A DNA stretch of 64,000 bases from NCBI GenBank assembly GCA_003290165.1, contig QNQO01000520.1, forward strand, positions 496,001 through 560,000, read 5' to 3'. This stretch comes from Berberis thunbergii (Eukaryota; Streptophyta; Magnoliopsida; Ranunculales; Berberidaceae). Shown in pieces: positions 1-10,827 of the stretch. Each line of letters begins with the position of its first letter. The first letter of the stretch is position 1. A program made the translations under genes and the position numbers. Below the pieces are notes generated by a model, which worked only from the letters and a program-made list of their open reading frames with translations, was not told the origin of the DNA and searched no databases.

Positions 1-344
1 TTCCTTTGTGAAGTGTTGTCCATGCAGGAGAGTTTTCATGCACGACTTATACTCTGATATTTATTTCCTGATAGGAATCAATGTGTTGCTAGCCTGCCTG
101 TCTTAGGTCAATCTCCTAGATACTTGTCTTATTTGGTCTTGCGAGTATTGAGCTTGACCATATGACTTACGGGCTTAACAGGGCCTTGCTGATTGAGCCC
201 AACCTCTTGATACCCGCCTCATAGGACTTCGAGTTATCTGGGCTTTGCCAGATTGGGCTCTCATCTAGGCCCGCTTTACTTTGTTGATGAGATCATCATG
301 GCACATGTACGGTGCTGATTACTGGGCGATTCGGTGTATTATCA
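1..344 (-). mobile_element. Decayed gypsy-type LTR, continues off the left edge
   Basis: Read on the minus strand, this stretch starts with TGATAATACACC (complement of 333-344). It aligns in blocks with the partial 3' LTR at 63752-64000, sharing for example GTACATGTG, GATGATCTC, AAGACAAGTATCT and GACAGGC in the same order. It is therefore a diverged member of the same LTR family in opposite orientation. No polypurine tract is visible just outside position 344, so it may be the 5' LTR of an element lying left of the window, or a solo LTR. The alignment was made by eye. Confidence 0.6.
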
Positions 345-645
345 TAACTCATCTATATTTCATTTTGGAATTCATTTAGAATTTCATCTCACATCGATTT
401 AATTTCAACACATCTTAAACTTTCATTTAGAAGAGTAGTTTAATTAAAATTAATAATAATAAATATTAAATAAATAAATTCGGGACGGGTCAGTATGGGC
501 GGGATTGAAAATATTCATTCCAATCCCATACCACTCTAAATCGGCGTGGGACAGGATCGGGATGGGTTTAATCAATCCCAAACGACCCAAAAAAATTGGG
601 ATATGATGGAATCGGGATCGCAGGATGGGATGTCCACCCCTAGTC
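345..645. other. AT-rich spacer and unclassified GC-rich repeat
   Basis: Positions 345-480 are AT-rich with nothing recognisable. Positions about 481-645 are a GC-rich stretch with repeated GGGAT/ATCCC motifs. On the minus strand it ends in CTAGGGGTGGACATCCC, which resembles the TAGGGGTG ends of plant hAT-like repeats. It abruptly interrupts the LINE reverse transcriptase reading that ends near 650, so it is probably a separate insertion. No second terminus or target duplication was found. The class call is weak. Confidence 0.3.
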
Positions 646-3012
646 TTGATAATTTGTTTAAGGAGCCCAAAACAAGAGGTCCAATATACATACATGCTGC
701 AAAGTCTCGATTTTATGAGCACAATTTGTCCAGCATAAGTACGGAACCCGTTCTTTCATGAGTTATTCGTTTCCTGATTTTGTCAATAATAAGTATGCAC
801 TGCTGACGGGATAGGTACTTCACTGGTAGCTTCCCAACACTGAACCCCAATTGGCTAATGATTTGGAGATATCAAGTGCAGGCCGAGGTACTTCACTGGT
901 AGCTTCCCAACACTGAACCCCAATTGGCTATTGATTTGGAGATATCAAGGGCAGGCCAGGGGACACCTGCATAAAATAGCCAGCTTTTGTTGCAATTGAC
1001 ATCTAATCCTGTACAAGCTTTGAAATTAATCCTGGAGAACATCATGCAAGGCTTTTGCTGAATCTATGTTTCCATGGAAGAGAGCAACTAGATCATCCGC
1101 AAAAACTCATGCGAGTTATGCGTGGATCAGTACACCTATAATGAAGCTTGTACGTGCCTTCCTATACCTTCCTTGGAGCAAGAGAGTGAGAACTTCCATA
1201 ACCATAATGAATAGGTACGGAGACATTGGGCATCCTTGTCTAATTCTCCTAGAAGCTCTGATATATCCCGGCAGTGTGCCGTTCAAGTTAATTGAGAACT
1301 ACGGAGTAGTGATACATTCAATGAACTGGGCAGCGAATTTCATCTTCGCTATCGCATGTATAATAGTTCCGTCGTACCATGACATACACCTTTAAATTTA
1401 GTTTTTGCAGCGCATCTCGGGGGGGTCATGGTCTCTATGGTAGTTCCACACCAGTTCGTGAGCGAGCATGATAATATCTTGTATTAGTCTGCCTTTAATG
1501 AATGCAGATTGACTATTGCTTACTAGATGGTGCTCTGCTGCCTTCATTCTTAGTGATGCACTTGTATAGTACATTGCAACAAGCTATAGCCCTGTAATCA
1601 ATAAATAGCGAGGCATTAATAAGTTTTGGCACTAAAGCAACTAAAGTACTGTTTACCTGGGCATTGAAAAAATAGGATGAGAAACCGTCTGGCCCCAGTG
1701 CCTTGGATGAGTCAATACTAGATAATGCTTCTCTAATTTCATTCAGGACTAACCTCCTTATCCAGATCCCCCATCATTTCATCGGTTAAGGTGTTCCCAA
1801 ACTCCAAATTGTCAATAATGGAGTTATCGTAATGCATAACATGGGTCCCTGCGAAGACATTCTCAAAGTGTTTGATACATTCAGCTTCTATGTCGACAGT
1901 TCTTCCAATTTAACTCCTTCTGCACGATGGATACAGAAATGTTACTAACTGCCTGCCGCTCCTTGAACATTGCATGGAAATACTCATTGTTTTGGTCGAT
2001 TTTAAGGAGCATATTGGATCTGGCCTTCTGTTTAATTTCTGAAACTGCACTCCTTGCTACTCTAGCATAACTATGATCTGCCTCCCATTCTTCTTGTATA
2101 CATTAGACACTGATGTTCTGAGTTTGTAGAACATGTTGAGCCCTCCACATTCTCTGTCTAGCTTCAACAACTTGCTGACTAGCTCTGCGAAACCCAGCCT
2201 TTCTCCATACTTGAGTCTCATTTTAACTAGTTTTTCCTTACAAAGCAAAACATTGGATTCCCTATAACGGGTGTTTGCCATGCATCCTCCACAACGTGCG
2301 TAATTCTTGTTCATTTGCACCATAGTTAAAAAGCTTAAAGGCAAGTGGACCTGTGATTTGCTTTTCATACATTGTAAGCACCATTGGTGTATGGTCCGAA
2401 ATAGCGTCAGGCAATGCTTGTAACCATTCGCCATTCACCATCACTCTATCAATCTTTGTAGAGACCCTATTGTCACCCATTTGATTGTTACTTCCACTTG
2501 AAGTAGCTGCTCCTATACCTACAGTCATGTAAGTTCAGCTTGCACAACACAGTTAAGAAGATCCCGTTTATCAGCATTGGCAACTTCTACCCTGCTAACT
2601 CTTTCTTGTGAATGTAAATTGGCATTAAAATCACCGAGTACTGTCCAAGGCAGTGAGTTACTGCTTGCAAATTGCATGAGTTCTGTCCATAATTGTTGTC
2701 TAGCTAGCAGTCACATTATTGCTCCCATACACTAGTAATCACACATTCTTTACCATCAGTCCCATACACTAGTAATCACAAATTCTTTAACATCAGGCCA
2801 TGTAACTCTACTGAAAATTGCCTGTGCAGATCTCGTTAGAGTTGTTACATTCACAATCATTGGATCCCATCCTAGCCAGACACATCCTCCTTGCACCAAG
2901 TCACCATTATCCACCCATTGCCAGCTTTGCAATATAGCTGTTCGCATGATTTTCTTCTCCTTGGCCACTGCTGTTTCTGCCCAACAATTGAAACCTTGCT
3001 TCTTCTTTTTTG
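646..3012 (-). pseudogene. LINE ORF2 remnant: endonuclease and reverse transcriptase
   Basis: In order from high to low coordinates: an endonuclease start near 2990-2756 (LGWDPMIVNV and SAQAIFSRV are typical of the plant L1 endonuclease); endonuclease C-terminus near 2430-2530 (TKIDRVMVNGEW and SDHTPMVL, the substrate-binding SDH motif); then the reverse transcriptase, with ALGPDGFSSYFF near 1700 and VGKLPVKYLGLHLIS near 800-950, ending in SMYVYWTSCFGLLKQIIK near 650-710. Together these encode the nick-and-copy enzyme of target-primed reverse transcription. Many stops and frameshifts interrupt it, and ORF pieces on both strands are shadows. The piece is clearly a LINE, but domain limits are approximate. 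Confidence 0.75.
813..958. repeat. 73-bp direct tandem duplication
   Basis: Two adjacent 73-bp copies (813-885 and 886-958) differ at about two positions. The unit is LINE reverse transcriptase sequence, so the duplication arose inside the LINE and repeats the PVKYLGL region of the enzyme. Near-identity suggests it is younger than the general decay of the LINE. Confidence 0.85.
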
Positions 3013-3017
3013 CACTT

Positions 3018-3222
3018 TCACAGTTTTGAGAGAAGTAATTGCTTTTGATTATTGCATATTATTAAACACATTGCATGGGGTTTATATATCATAAACACCC
3101 AGAGCAGTTACAACAAATATACCACAGAAACATGGGCACCAGTTACATAGAACGTGGGCTAGGTAGTTATAAAGAAACACACCAGTAAGCAATAGAACAG
3201 TTATTATAACTGTGCTTCAATA
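3018..3222 (-). repeat. Copia-1 3' LTR
   Basis: This 205-bp LTR pairs with 7585-7789 and has six mismatches, including the terminal base of the TG end. On the minus strand the LTR opens TATTGAA rather than the usual TGTTGAA in both copies. The exact CACTT duplications fix the boundaries. Confidence 0.93.
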
Positions 3223-5583
3223 CGCCCCCGCAAGATGGCAATTCCATCTGAAATGCCAATCTTGGATCGAAGAAAAATGAACCTACTTTTGGAGAGGGAT
3301 TTAGTAAGGACATCTGCCAGCTGGGAGTGAGTATGAACGTGAGAAACTTTAAGAGACCCATCATCAACTTTGTCCCTAACAAAGTGATAATCCAACGCAA
3401 CATGCTTCATTCGACTGTGGAAGAGCGGATTAACACACAAATATGTGGCACTCAAATTATCACAAAATATGGTAGGACATTGTCGAAGAGTGACACCAAG
3501 CTCAGCAAGAAGATGAGAAACCCAAGTGACTTCAGCAGCGGTAGAAGCGACAGCCCGATACTCTGCCTCTGTTGAAGAACGAGCCACCGTCCTCTGTTTC
3601 TTTGAACACCAAGAAATTGGATTGCCACCAAGAAAAAGAACAAAGGCAGTGGTAGACCTGTAAGAGTCCTGGTCACCAGCCCAATCAGCATCGGAATAAG
3701 CTTGCAGATGGAGAGGTTGTTGACGTCGGAAAGTGAGACCAAGATGTATGGTATGTTTGAGGTAACGAAGCAACCTCTTAGCTGCAGTCCAGTGATTTTG
3801 AGTCGGGGCATGCATGAATTAAGCAAGCTTGTTGACGGCAAATGCAATGTCTGGACGAGTGAGCTAGAGATATTGAAGTGCACCAATCAAGCTTCGAAAT
3901 TGAGTGGCATTAGTTGGAGGAGAACCATCATGGAGAGTTAAATGGCCAGATGAAGACATTGGGGTGGAAGATGCCTTTATGCCGTCCAAATGAAACTTTG
4001 CCAACAAGTCACGAACATACTTATGTTGAGATAAAAATATGCCATCAGAAGTGGAAATGGCTTCAATACCCAAGAAGTAGCTCAAGGAACCAAGATCCTT
4101 TAGCGAAAATCGATCAGCAAGGGCATCAACAAACTGCCGAATGGACTGAGAACAATTTCCTGTAACAAGTAAATCATCCACATACACTAGGAAATAAATG
4201 GTGATTGATCGACATTGATAGATGAATAATGAAGAATCAGATTTAGAATTGATAAACCCAAAGTTGAGAAGAAATGTCTTTAACTCCTTGTACCAAGCTC
4301 GAGGGGCTTGTTTCAAACCGTAAAGAGCCTTTTGCAAGCGGCAAACATATGATGGATTATCCTGATCAACATACCCAGGTGGTTGAGCCATGTAAACAGC
4401 CTCAGTTAAATTGCCATGCAGAAAAGCATTATCTACATCAAGCTGTGAAATAGGCCAACCGTTACTCAAGGCAATGGATAGAACAACTCGAATGGTGGTT
4501 AGCTTGATAACGGGGCTAAAGGTGTCATGATAATCAAGCCCTGGTCGTTGATGGAAGCCTTTAGCAACTAAACGAGCTTTGTACCTGGAAATGGAACCAT
4601 CTGGATTTCTTTTTATGCGAAACACCCATTTACACCCGACAATGTTATGGTTAGAAGGAGGAGGTACAAGAACCCATGTACGATTCTGAGCTAGAGCAGC
4701 AAGCTCAGCATCCATGGCAGCACACCATTTGGGATCTGTAACAGCTTGAGAGGCAGTAGAAGGTTCAAGGGATGTAGGAAGTGGATGTTTTGTTACATGA
4801 AAGTTTGTTTTAAAAGTCAGGAAATTGTTTAGGACGATGGATATTATTTTGAGAACGAGTTACAATTCGAGGAGAAGGCTAGGGTAGAGGATTAGACTCT
4901 TGTGTTTGGGTCGGTGGTGACAAGGACAAAGATGGAGAGGAAGTATGAGAGGAGTCAGAAGATAAAGGGGGAGAGGGAGGAGAGAAATCATACCTTGGAG
5001 TAGCATCACACACCGAGAGAGGAGCTGAAGTAGTAGGATATGGACTTGAGCCAGCAGAGAAGGTGATGATAGCAGATTCTGATCAGGCCGTGTGTTAGTG
5101 CATGAAGGTGTTTGTTGCGGCAAAAATTAGAGGAAGTAGGAACCACAAAATAAGAAGGTTGGATAGCAGCAAGAGCAGGGGAACACGAAGACCAAGTGGA
5201 GACAGTTATGGCCAGATCTTTAGGCAAATTGTTTGAGGCAAGACGAAACTGATGTCCAATGAATTTGACATGACGAGAGATGTAAACACGGTTGGAAGTC
5301 AAGTCTAAACACTTATAAGCATTGTGAGTGTTTGAATATCCTATAAAGACACAAGGTTTGGAGCATTTATCAAGTTTATGGTCAGAATAAGGACGCAACC
5401 AAGGAAACATAAGCATCCAAAGGCTCGTAACTTATCGTAGTTTGGCATTTGTTGAAAGAGAGACTCAAAAGGTGTCTGATGTTGAAGAACTGGAGTGGGC
5501 AAACGATTTATTAGGTAGGCAGCAGCAAGGAAAGCATGAGACCAATATTTTAAAGGAAGAGAAGCTTTGTGGAGCATGGCCAA
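3204..5583 (-). pseudogene. Copia-1 pol 3' half: integrase end, reverse transcriptase, RNase H
   Basis: The remnant continues the pol polyprotein in several frames. Integrase C-terminal sequence (YLINRLPTPVLQ, then VFIGYSNTHNAYKCL after a frame change) lies near 5583-5240. Reverse transcriptase lies at 4715-3864, with NIVGCKWVFRIKRNPDGS, LDVDNAFLHG, the catalytic LVYVDDLLVTG near 4160-4190 and LSYFLGIEA. RNase H lies at 3815-3204, with [19 protein letters not shown] and [10 protein letters not shown]. At least three frame changes separate the parts. The motifs themselves are intact, so inactivation is probably recent relative to the other copia copies here. Confidence 0.9.
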
Positions 5584-5624
5584 CCCTGTCTCAACAACAT
5601 GACGATGTTTCCTTTCAGCAGAGG

Positions 5625-7499
5625 CTACATGTTCAGGTGTGTAAGGGGGAGATACTTGATGTTGAATACCTTGTGAGACAAAGTAGGATTTAAGACTTTT
5701 ATATTCGGTGCCCCATCGGTGTAAAGAGTGATCAATGATGTTTTAAAATATTTTTCAACCATAGACTTGTACTTGGGAAAAATTGTGTAAACATCAGACT
5801 TGTAAGCCATAGGAAATAACCAAACATATTTTGTAAAATAATCAATGAAAATAAGATAGTACCGAAAACCATCAATTGATACAACCGGGGAAGGTCCCCA
5901 TACATCAGAATAAACTAAATCAAGAGGACCACGACTTTGAAGTGAAGAAACTCCAAAAGGCAATCTATGGCTTTTATTACATAAACATGACTCACAAAAG
6001 AAACTGTGGAATGACTCAGTAGGATAAATTGGAAGATTATGTTTGTGAATTAAAAACTGAAAAGTACGAGATGATGGATGTCCTAAACGATGATGCCAAT
6101 TGGCAAGTGATGTCTTGACACTAACACATGCTTGTTTTGGAGAGGTATCCATTGTATTTCTCTTGTTAGGCCAAGGCCACTCATACACATCATTCTCGCT
6201 CCGCCCTTGAGTGAGATGCGCCCCCGTTTTGAGATCCTTGACAACAAAAGAAGAAGGGAAAAACTCAATAGAAGCATTGTTGGTTTTACAAAACTTAGAA
6301 ACAGAGATTAAGTTTTGCTTAATTGAAGGAACACATAACACATTAGCCAAACAAAAAGACTTAGAAGTAGTAGGGAGTGTAGAAGAACCAGTGTGAGTAA
6401 TGTTGAGGCCTGAACCATCACCCAAGAGAATGTCGTCAGGACCTTCATAAGGCTGGTGGTGAGGAAGATTAGTTAGATCCCCAGTAACATGATGAGAGGC
6501 GCCAGAGTCCACAATCCAGTTTGAAGAAGACGAGTGCCCAAGAGAGGTTTGATGAACCTCTGGCTGTTGTTGCATGAGCCTCTTGGCTGTATAGCATTGT
6601 CTAGCAGTGTGCCCTTTTTTTTGACAAAATTGACAGACAACATTGGATTGAGACTGATTGTGACCATTATTGTTGAATTTCCTTCCTTGGTGATTTCGGT
6701 TGTTAAAGAACCTCTTCCCATTATTACTTTGTCCATTTCCATTCTGCCCATTGCCATATCGAGATTGATGGTTGCCAAAACTTGTACGAGTACTGTTCAC
6801 AGTTACATTTAAGCCACCACGTGACTCTTCTCTTTTCAAGAAGGCTTCATGTTCTACCAGCTTGTCATGAAGTTCTTCAAACGAAACAGGAGTGTCTCGG
6901 GCTCTTATTGCAGCAGAAATCTCCTTAAAGCTGCTGCCAAGGCCATTGAGAGCAAAAATAGTCAGATCATCATCACTTAAATGAGTATCAATGAGAGCTA
7001 GCTCATCAGCAATTCCTTTGATGGTTTGAAGATACTCTGCAACAGAACTGGTATTGCAAATGATGTTGGTAAGTTTCTCCTTGAGATTCATTACCCGTGA
7101 TCTGGATTTTTTAGCATAAAGCTTGTGGAGCTTTACCCAAGCATCACGGGAAGAAGTAGCAGCAGCAATCAAAGGCACAACTCCTTCTGAAAGAGATGCA
7201 AGGACTGCATGAAGGAGCAATTTATCTTGCCTAGTCCAAATAGCAAAATTCGGATTTGACATAGATGTTCCATCTTCGGCAATAATTTCCTTGGATGGGC
7301 ATGTCTTATTCCCATCAAGAAATCCCATGAGGTTATAACCATATAGTAGGGCGTCAAATTGTGCTTTCCAGGAGGGAAAGTTGTTGCTGTTCAATTTGAT
7401 AGGTAGTTGGGCAGTGGCATTAATGGCGATAATTCCATCAAAGCAAGGAGTAGAAGAAATGAGAGAAACATTGGTTTTGTTGGTTGTGCTTTCAGCCAT
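5625..7499 (-). pseudogene. Copia-1 gag, protease and integrase start
   Basis: A long open frame with a likely start at the Met of MAESTTNKT (7499). Gag comes first (LNSNNFPSWKAQFDALLYG), then a CCHC zinc knuckle (CQFCQKKGHTARQC, near residue 290), the aspartic protease WIVDSGASHHVTGD near 6520-6480, the GAG-pre-integrase HRLGHPSSRTF with CESCLCNKSH, and the start of the integrase core (YSDVWGPSPVVSIDGFRYY). The frame is lost near 5740, inside the integrase catalytic region. This is the structural and processing half of a virus-like-particle retrotransposon. Confidence 0.92.
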
Positions 7500-7584
7500 G
7501 ATGCAGAATATTATCAAGAGGGGTTATGGATCAAGAGAAGAGAAAAAAAAAGAACTCGCTGGAGTCGTTACTGCTCTGATACCA

Positions 7585-7789
7585 TGACAATTTTGAGAGA
7601 AGTAATTGTTTTTTATTATTGCATATTATTAAACACATTGCATGGGGTTTATATATCATAAACACCCAGAGCAGTTACAACAAATATACCACAGAAACAT
7701 GGGCACCAGTTACATTGAACGTGGGCTAGGTAGTTATAAAGAAACACACCAGTAAGCAATAGAACAGTTATTATAACTGTGTTTCAATA
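7585..7789 (-). repeat. Copia-1 5' LTR
   Basis: This is the partner of 3018-3222. It is followed on the minus strand by the primer-binding site at 7584-7573. It would carry the promoter of the element, though I see no certain TATA box. The outer edge is fixed by CACTT at 7790-7794. Confidence 0.93.
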
Positions 7790-7794
7790 CACTT

Positions 7795-8385
7795 CCTTTT
7801 GTTTCAGGGGATCATCGAGTCCCCTGACTGTTCCGGTAGCCTAACTTTTGCTTCATTGGGTAACCTTCCTATGAAGGGGCTACTTGACAGCAGTGATCTG
7901 TGGTTGTCCACTCTCACACATTCTACCATCTCGCTTTTGTTTTACCTAGTTACCTACCTGGAGCTTTTGATTATTCCACCAGTTGCTAATCTCACTGTCT
8001 TGTGCTGCCCCAATTGTAGTTGGCCTGAGAAAGGGGCGAGGTTGCTGCCTGGGGGGCAAAAGGCAGCTAGGCCCAGGCCAGCTCTGCTTCTTCCAACTCT
8101 CTAGACTTGTTTGTTCATTACTTAATCTGAGGTGTAACATTGGTTTCACTGCCATCTGTAGCATTCACCTCATACCAGTTTGCTTCTACTAGCTGAACTG
8201 CCTCATCATTGAGTTCCTCTCCTCCTATAACTGCTCGTGTTTCCTGGCAACTTTCCACCTCATTCACTACAACAACATTTTCATTCTCAACTTGATTGCA
8301 TTCTTCCATAACATCCACTGCTGCTGTGTTGGTGCTTTGTGCTCTTGCTCTAAAGGTGTGTTGCTCCTTCGGCTGCTCCACCCTT
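7795..8385 (-). pseudogene. LINE ORF1-like remnant
   Basis: This block lies between Copia-1 and Copia-2 and is continuous with the LINE endonuclease once Copia-1 is removed. The longest open stretch (about 8118-8390) is acidic and low in complexity, with EECNQVENENVVVVNEVES. This resembles the variable C-terminal part of plant LINE ORF1, which encodes an RNA-binding protein. No zinc knuckle is visible. Assignment rests mainly on position. Confidence 0.5.
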
Positions 8386-8390
8386 TGTCT

Positions 8391-8961
8391 TGTTGGGAAA
8401 AAACAAAGCAAGCAATTACAAGAAATTCTACCAACGGAAGAACCAAGTAATATCGCCAAACAAATATTCGGTGCAAGCAAATAATCAATCCAAATAAAGG
8501 ATATCAAGATATACGTGGAAAACCCTTCAAGGTGAAGGGTAAAAAACCACGGGGCAAATAAAATCAATCAACTATTCAATAAAAGAAGTACAATGTTCTT
8601 CTCAAACCTTTTACCCAAGGTTTGAGAAATACAAGGAGCAATAAAAGGGTTACCTCACAAGAGCTTCAAACAACTCACAATCAAGGGAATAATACACCAA
8701 AACAAACGGCACAAAAATCCGACAAGAAACGAATCCAAAACACACTTGTGAGTCTTTAATCAAACCCCAACAATCAGCTCCTCCTTCCATTCTTTCTTCT
8801 CTCACAATGGAGACACGCGCACGTAGCCATTGCACAAAACAAAAACGCAGGTCTGTCCTTTTTTTTCTCTCTTCTAATATTTATAAACATCAATAGTAAC
8901 CCTAGTTACTATTTTAAATTCAGGGCCTGGTCAACCCTAATGGGATGGACCCAACCCAACA
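8391..8961 (-). repeat. Copia-2 3' LTR
   Basis: The LTR starts TGTTGGGAAAAAAC and ends CCCAACA. It is adjacent to the polypurine tract on its inner side. Compared with the right LTR, it lacks a short segment near 8828. Confidence 0.92.
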
Positions 8962-9067
8962 AATTTCCCCCTCCAGACCATAAGGGGAACCATAGCCTAA
9001 GTACATTAGGCCATTCCAATGAGCTCACTATAGAACTCATGTTTCTCTTTAGGAACCACTTTTGTCA

Positions 9068-10575
9068 TCATGTCAAAAGGATTTTGCTAGTGTGAATCTT
9101 CTCAAGTTGGAAACAATTCATCTCAAGCACATCACGTATCCAGTGATAACGAGTATCAATATGCTTGGTACGCCCATGGCATGTGGCATTCATGCTCAAC
9201 TCTATGGCACTCTGACTGTCACAATGCACAACATATTTATTTTGATTCACACCTAATTCCTTTAGTAATATTTTCAACCATAATATTTCCTTCCTTGCTT
9301 CAGTAATGGCAATGTATTCGGGTTTAATCGTTGACAAGGCAACACACTTTTGCAATCTAGACTGCCAAGATACAGTTCCCCCTGCAAAAGGGAAACATAA
9401 CCTGAAGTAGACATCTTCCTGTCAAGATCACCTGCCATATCTGCATCTGTGAACCCTTCCAATACGGCTTCTGAATTACCAAAGCTTAAACAAAGCTTTG
9501 AAGTACCCTTCATGTACCTCAGAATCCATTTAACTGCATCCCAATGCTTTTTTCCAGGATTATCAAGATACCGACTTACAACACCGACTACTTGAGCAAT
9601 ATCTGGTCTTATACAGAACATCACATACATCAAACACCCTACAGTAGAGAAGTATTAAATACTTGTCATCTCCTTCTTTTCTTTCTCAGTCTTCAGAGAC
9701 AACTTGGCACTTAACATGAAGTGATTAGCAAATGGAGTGCTCAGGAGCTTAGCATCATTCATGTTGAACCTTTCAAGCACCCGTTCAACATTTTTTTCTT
9801 GTGACAACTACAACTTCATGGTTTTTCTGTTACGTACGATCTTCATTCCCAAAATGTGTTGAGCTAGCCCCAAGTCTTTCATATCAAAAGACATAAACAA
9901 ATATTTCTTCAACCTGCCAATCATATCAACATTTTTTCCAACAATTAGCATATCATCAACATAAATCAAGAGAATAATGAAGCTACTGGGCGAAAAATAT
10001 TTGACATAAACACAATGATTTAGAAGTATTCTCTTGTACCCATGACCCACCATAAATGAGTCAAACTTCTTATGTCATTTTCTTGGAGCTTGTTTCAACC
10101 CATGAAAACTTTTCTTCAATTTGCAAACCATATGTTCTTTCCCTTTCACTTCAAACCCCTTTGGTTGTGTCATGTATATTTCTTCATGCAAGTCTCCATG
10201 AAAAAACACAATTTTAACATCTAACTGCTCAATCTCAAAATCCAGGCTAGCTGCAAGACTCAACACTAGTCAAATAAAGGTCATCTTCACAACTGGTGAG
10301 AATATCTCATCAAAGTCTATCCCTTTTTTTTGCGCAAAGCCTTTCACCACTAACCGAGCTTTGTGCTTCACATTTTTCCCATCACCATCCTTTTTCAGCT
10401 TGTACACCCATTTGTTCTTCAAAGGTTTTCTACCTTTTGGAATCTCAACTAACTCATAAGTAGCATTCTTATGTAGGGAACTCATCTCATCTTGCATAGC
10501 CTTCATCCAACTAATTTTATCTTTATGAGCTAGTACTTCTTGCAAATTTTCTGACTCGCCTTCTTCTGTAAGCAA
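9068..10575 (-). pseudogene. Copia-2 reverse transcriptase and RNase H
   Basis: Reverse transcriptase is in three frames: WMKAMQDEMSSLHKN with KWVYKLKKDGDG and KGIDFDEIFSPVVK (10575-10270), LDVKIVFFHGDLHEEIYM (10266-10075), and the catalytic LLIYVDDMLIVGKN (10053-9808). RNase H follows at 9633-9068, with FTDADMAGDLD, IKPEYIAITEA and CDSQSAIELSMN. There are several stops, for example near 10268 and 10070. It is inactive. Confidence 0.9.
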
Positions 10576-10827
10576 AGCATATTCAGAATCAGGGTACTTC
10601 TTTGATGGTTGACACTTTCTAGTAAACCTTCTTACTTGAGGCTCTACTACTTCTTGCTGAAGGGGTTGTTCTTCTTGCTCAGTTTCATCTATTTGTACAA
10701 GATCATCACCAACAACTTCATTTTAGTGGCATATAGTCACCTACTATATCATCTGGCATCTCTCCCCATTTTCAACATGCAACAAAAGAGGAAGAAGTTG
10801 GTAAGATCTGGTACCCTCACTCTCTAT

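Larger units (their letters stand above)
3018..7789 (-). mobile_element. Copia-1, Ty1/copia LTR retrotransposon
   Basis: This is a full-length structure with a 205-bp LTR at each end and a 5-bp target duplication CACTT (3013-3017 and 7790-7794). The primer-binding site TGGTATCAGAGC (complement of 7573-7584, matching initiator tRNA-Met) abuts the 5' LTR. A purine-rich tract (complement of 3223-3230) abuts the 3' LTR. Domain order is gag, protease, integrase, reverse transcriptase, RNase H, the copia order. The LTRs differ at six positions. Coding frames are shifted several times, so it cannot be autonomous. Confidence 0.95.
646..8385 (-). mobile_element. L1-type LINE, split by Copia-1 and followed by Copia-2
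   Basis: This is the minus-strand host of the nest. Reverse transcriptase and endonuclease sequence lies at 646-3012. After the Copia-1 insertion (3013-7794), the upstream ORF1-like part resumes at 7795-8385, where Copia-2 enters. The LINE may continue beyond 13600, but I could not follow it convincingly. The CACTT duplication at the Copia-1 edges and TGTCT at the Copia-2 edges show that the LINE was there first. All LINE reading frames are broken. The 3' tail is missing because another repeat replaces it near 645. Confidence 0.75.
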
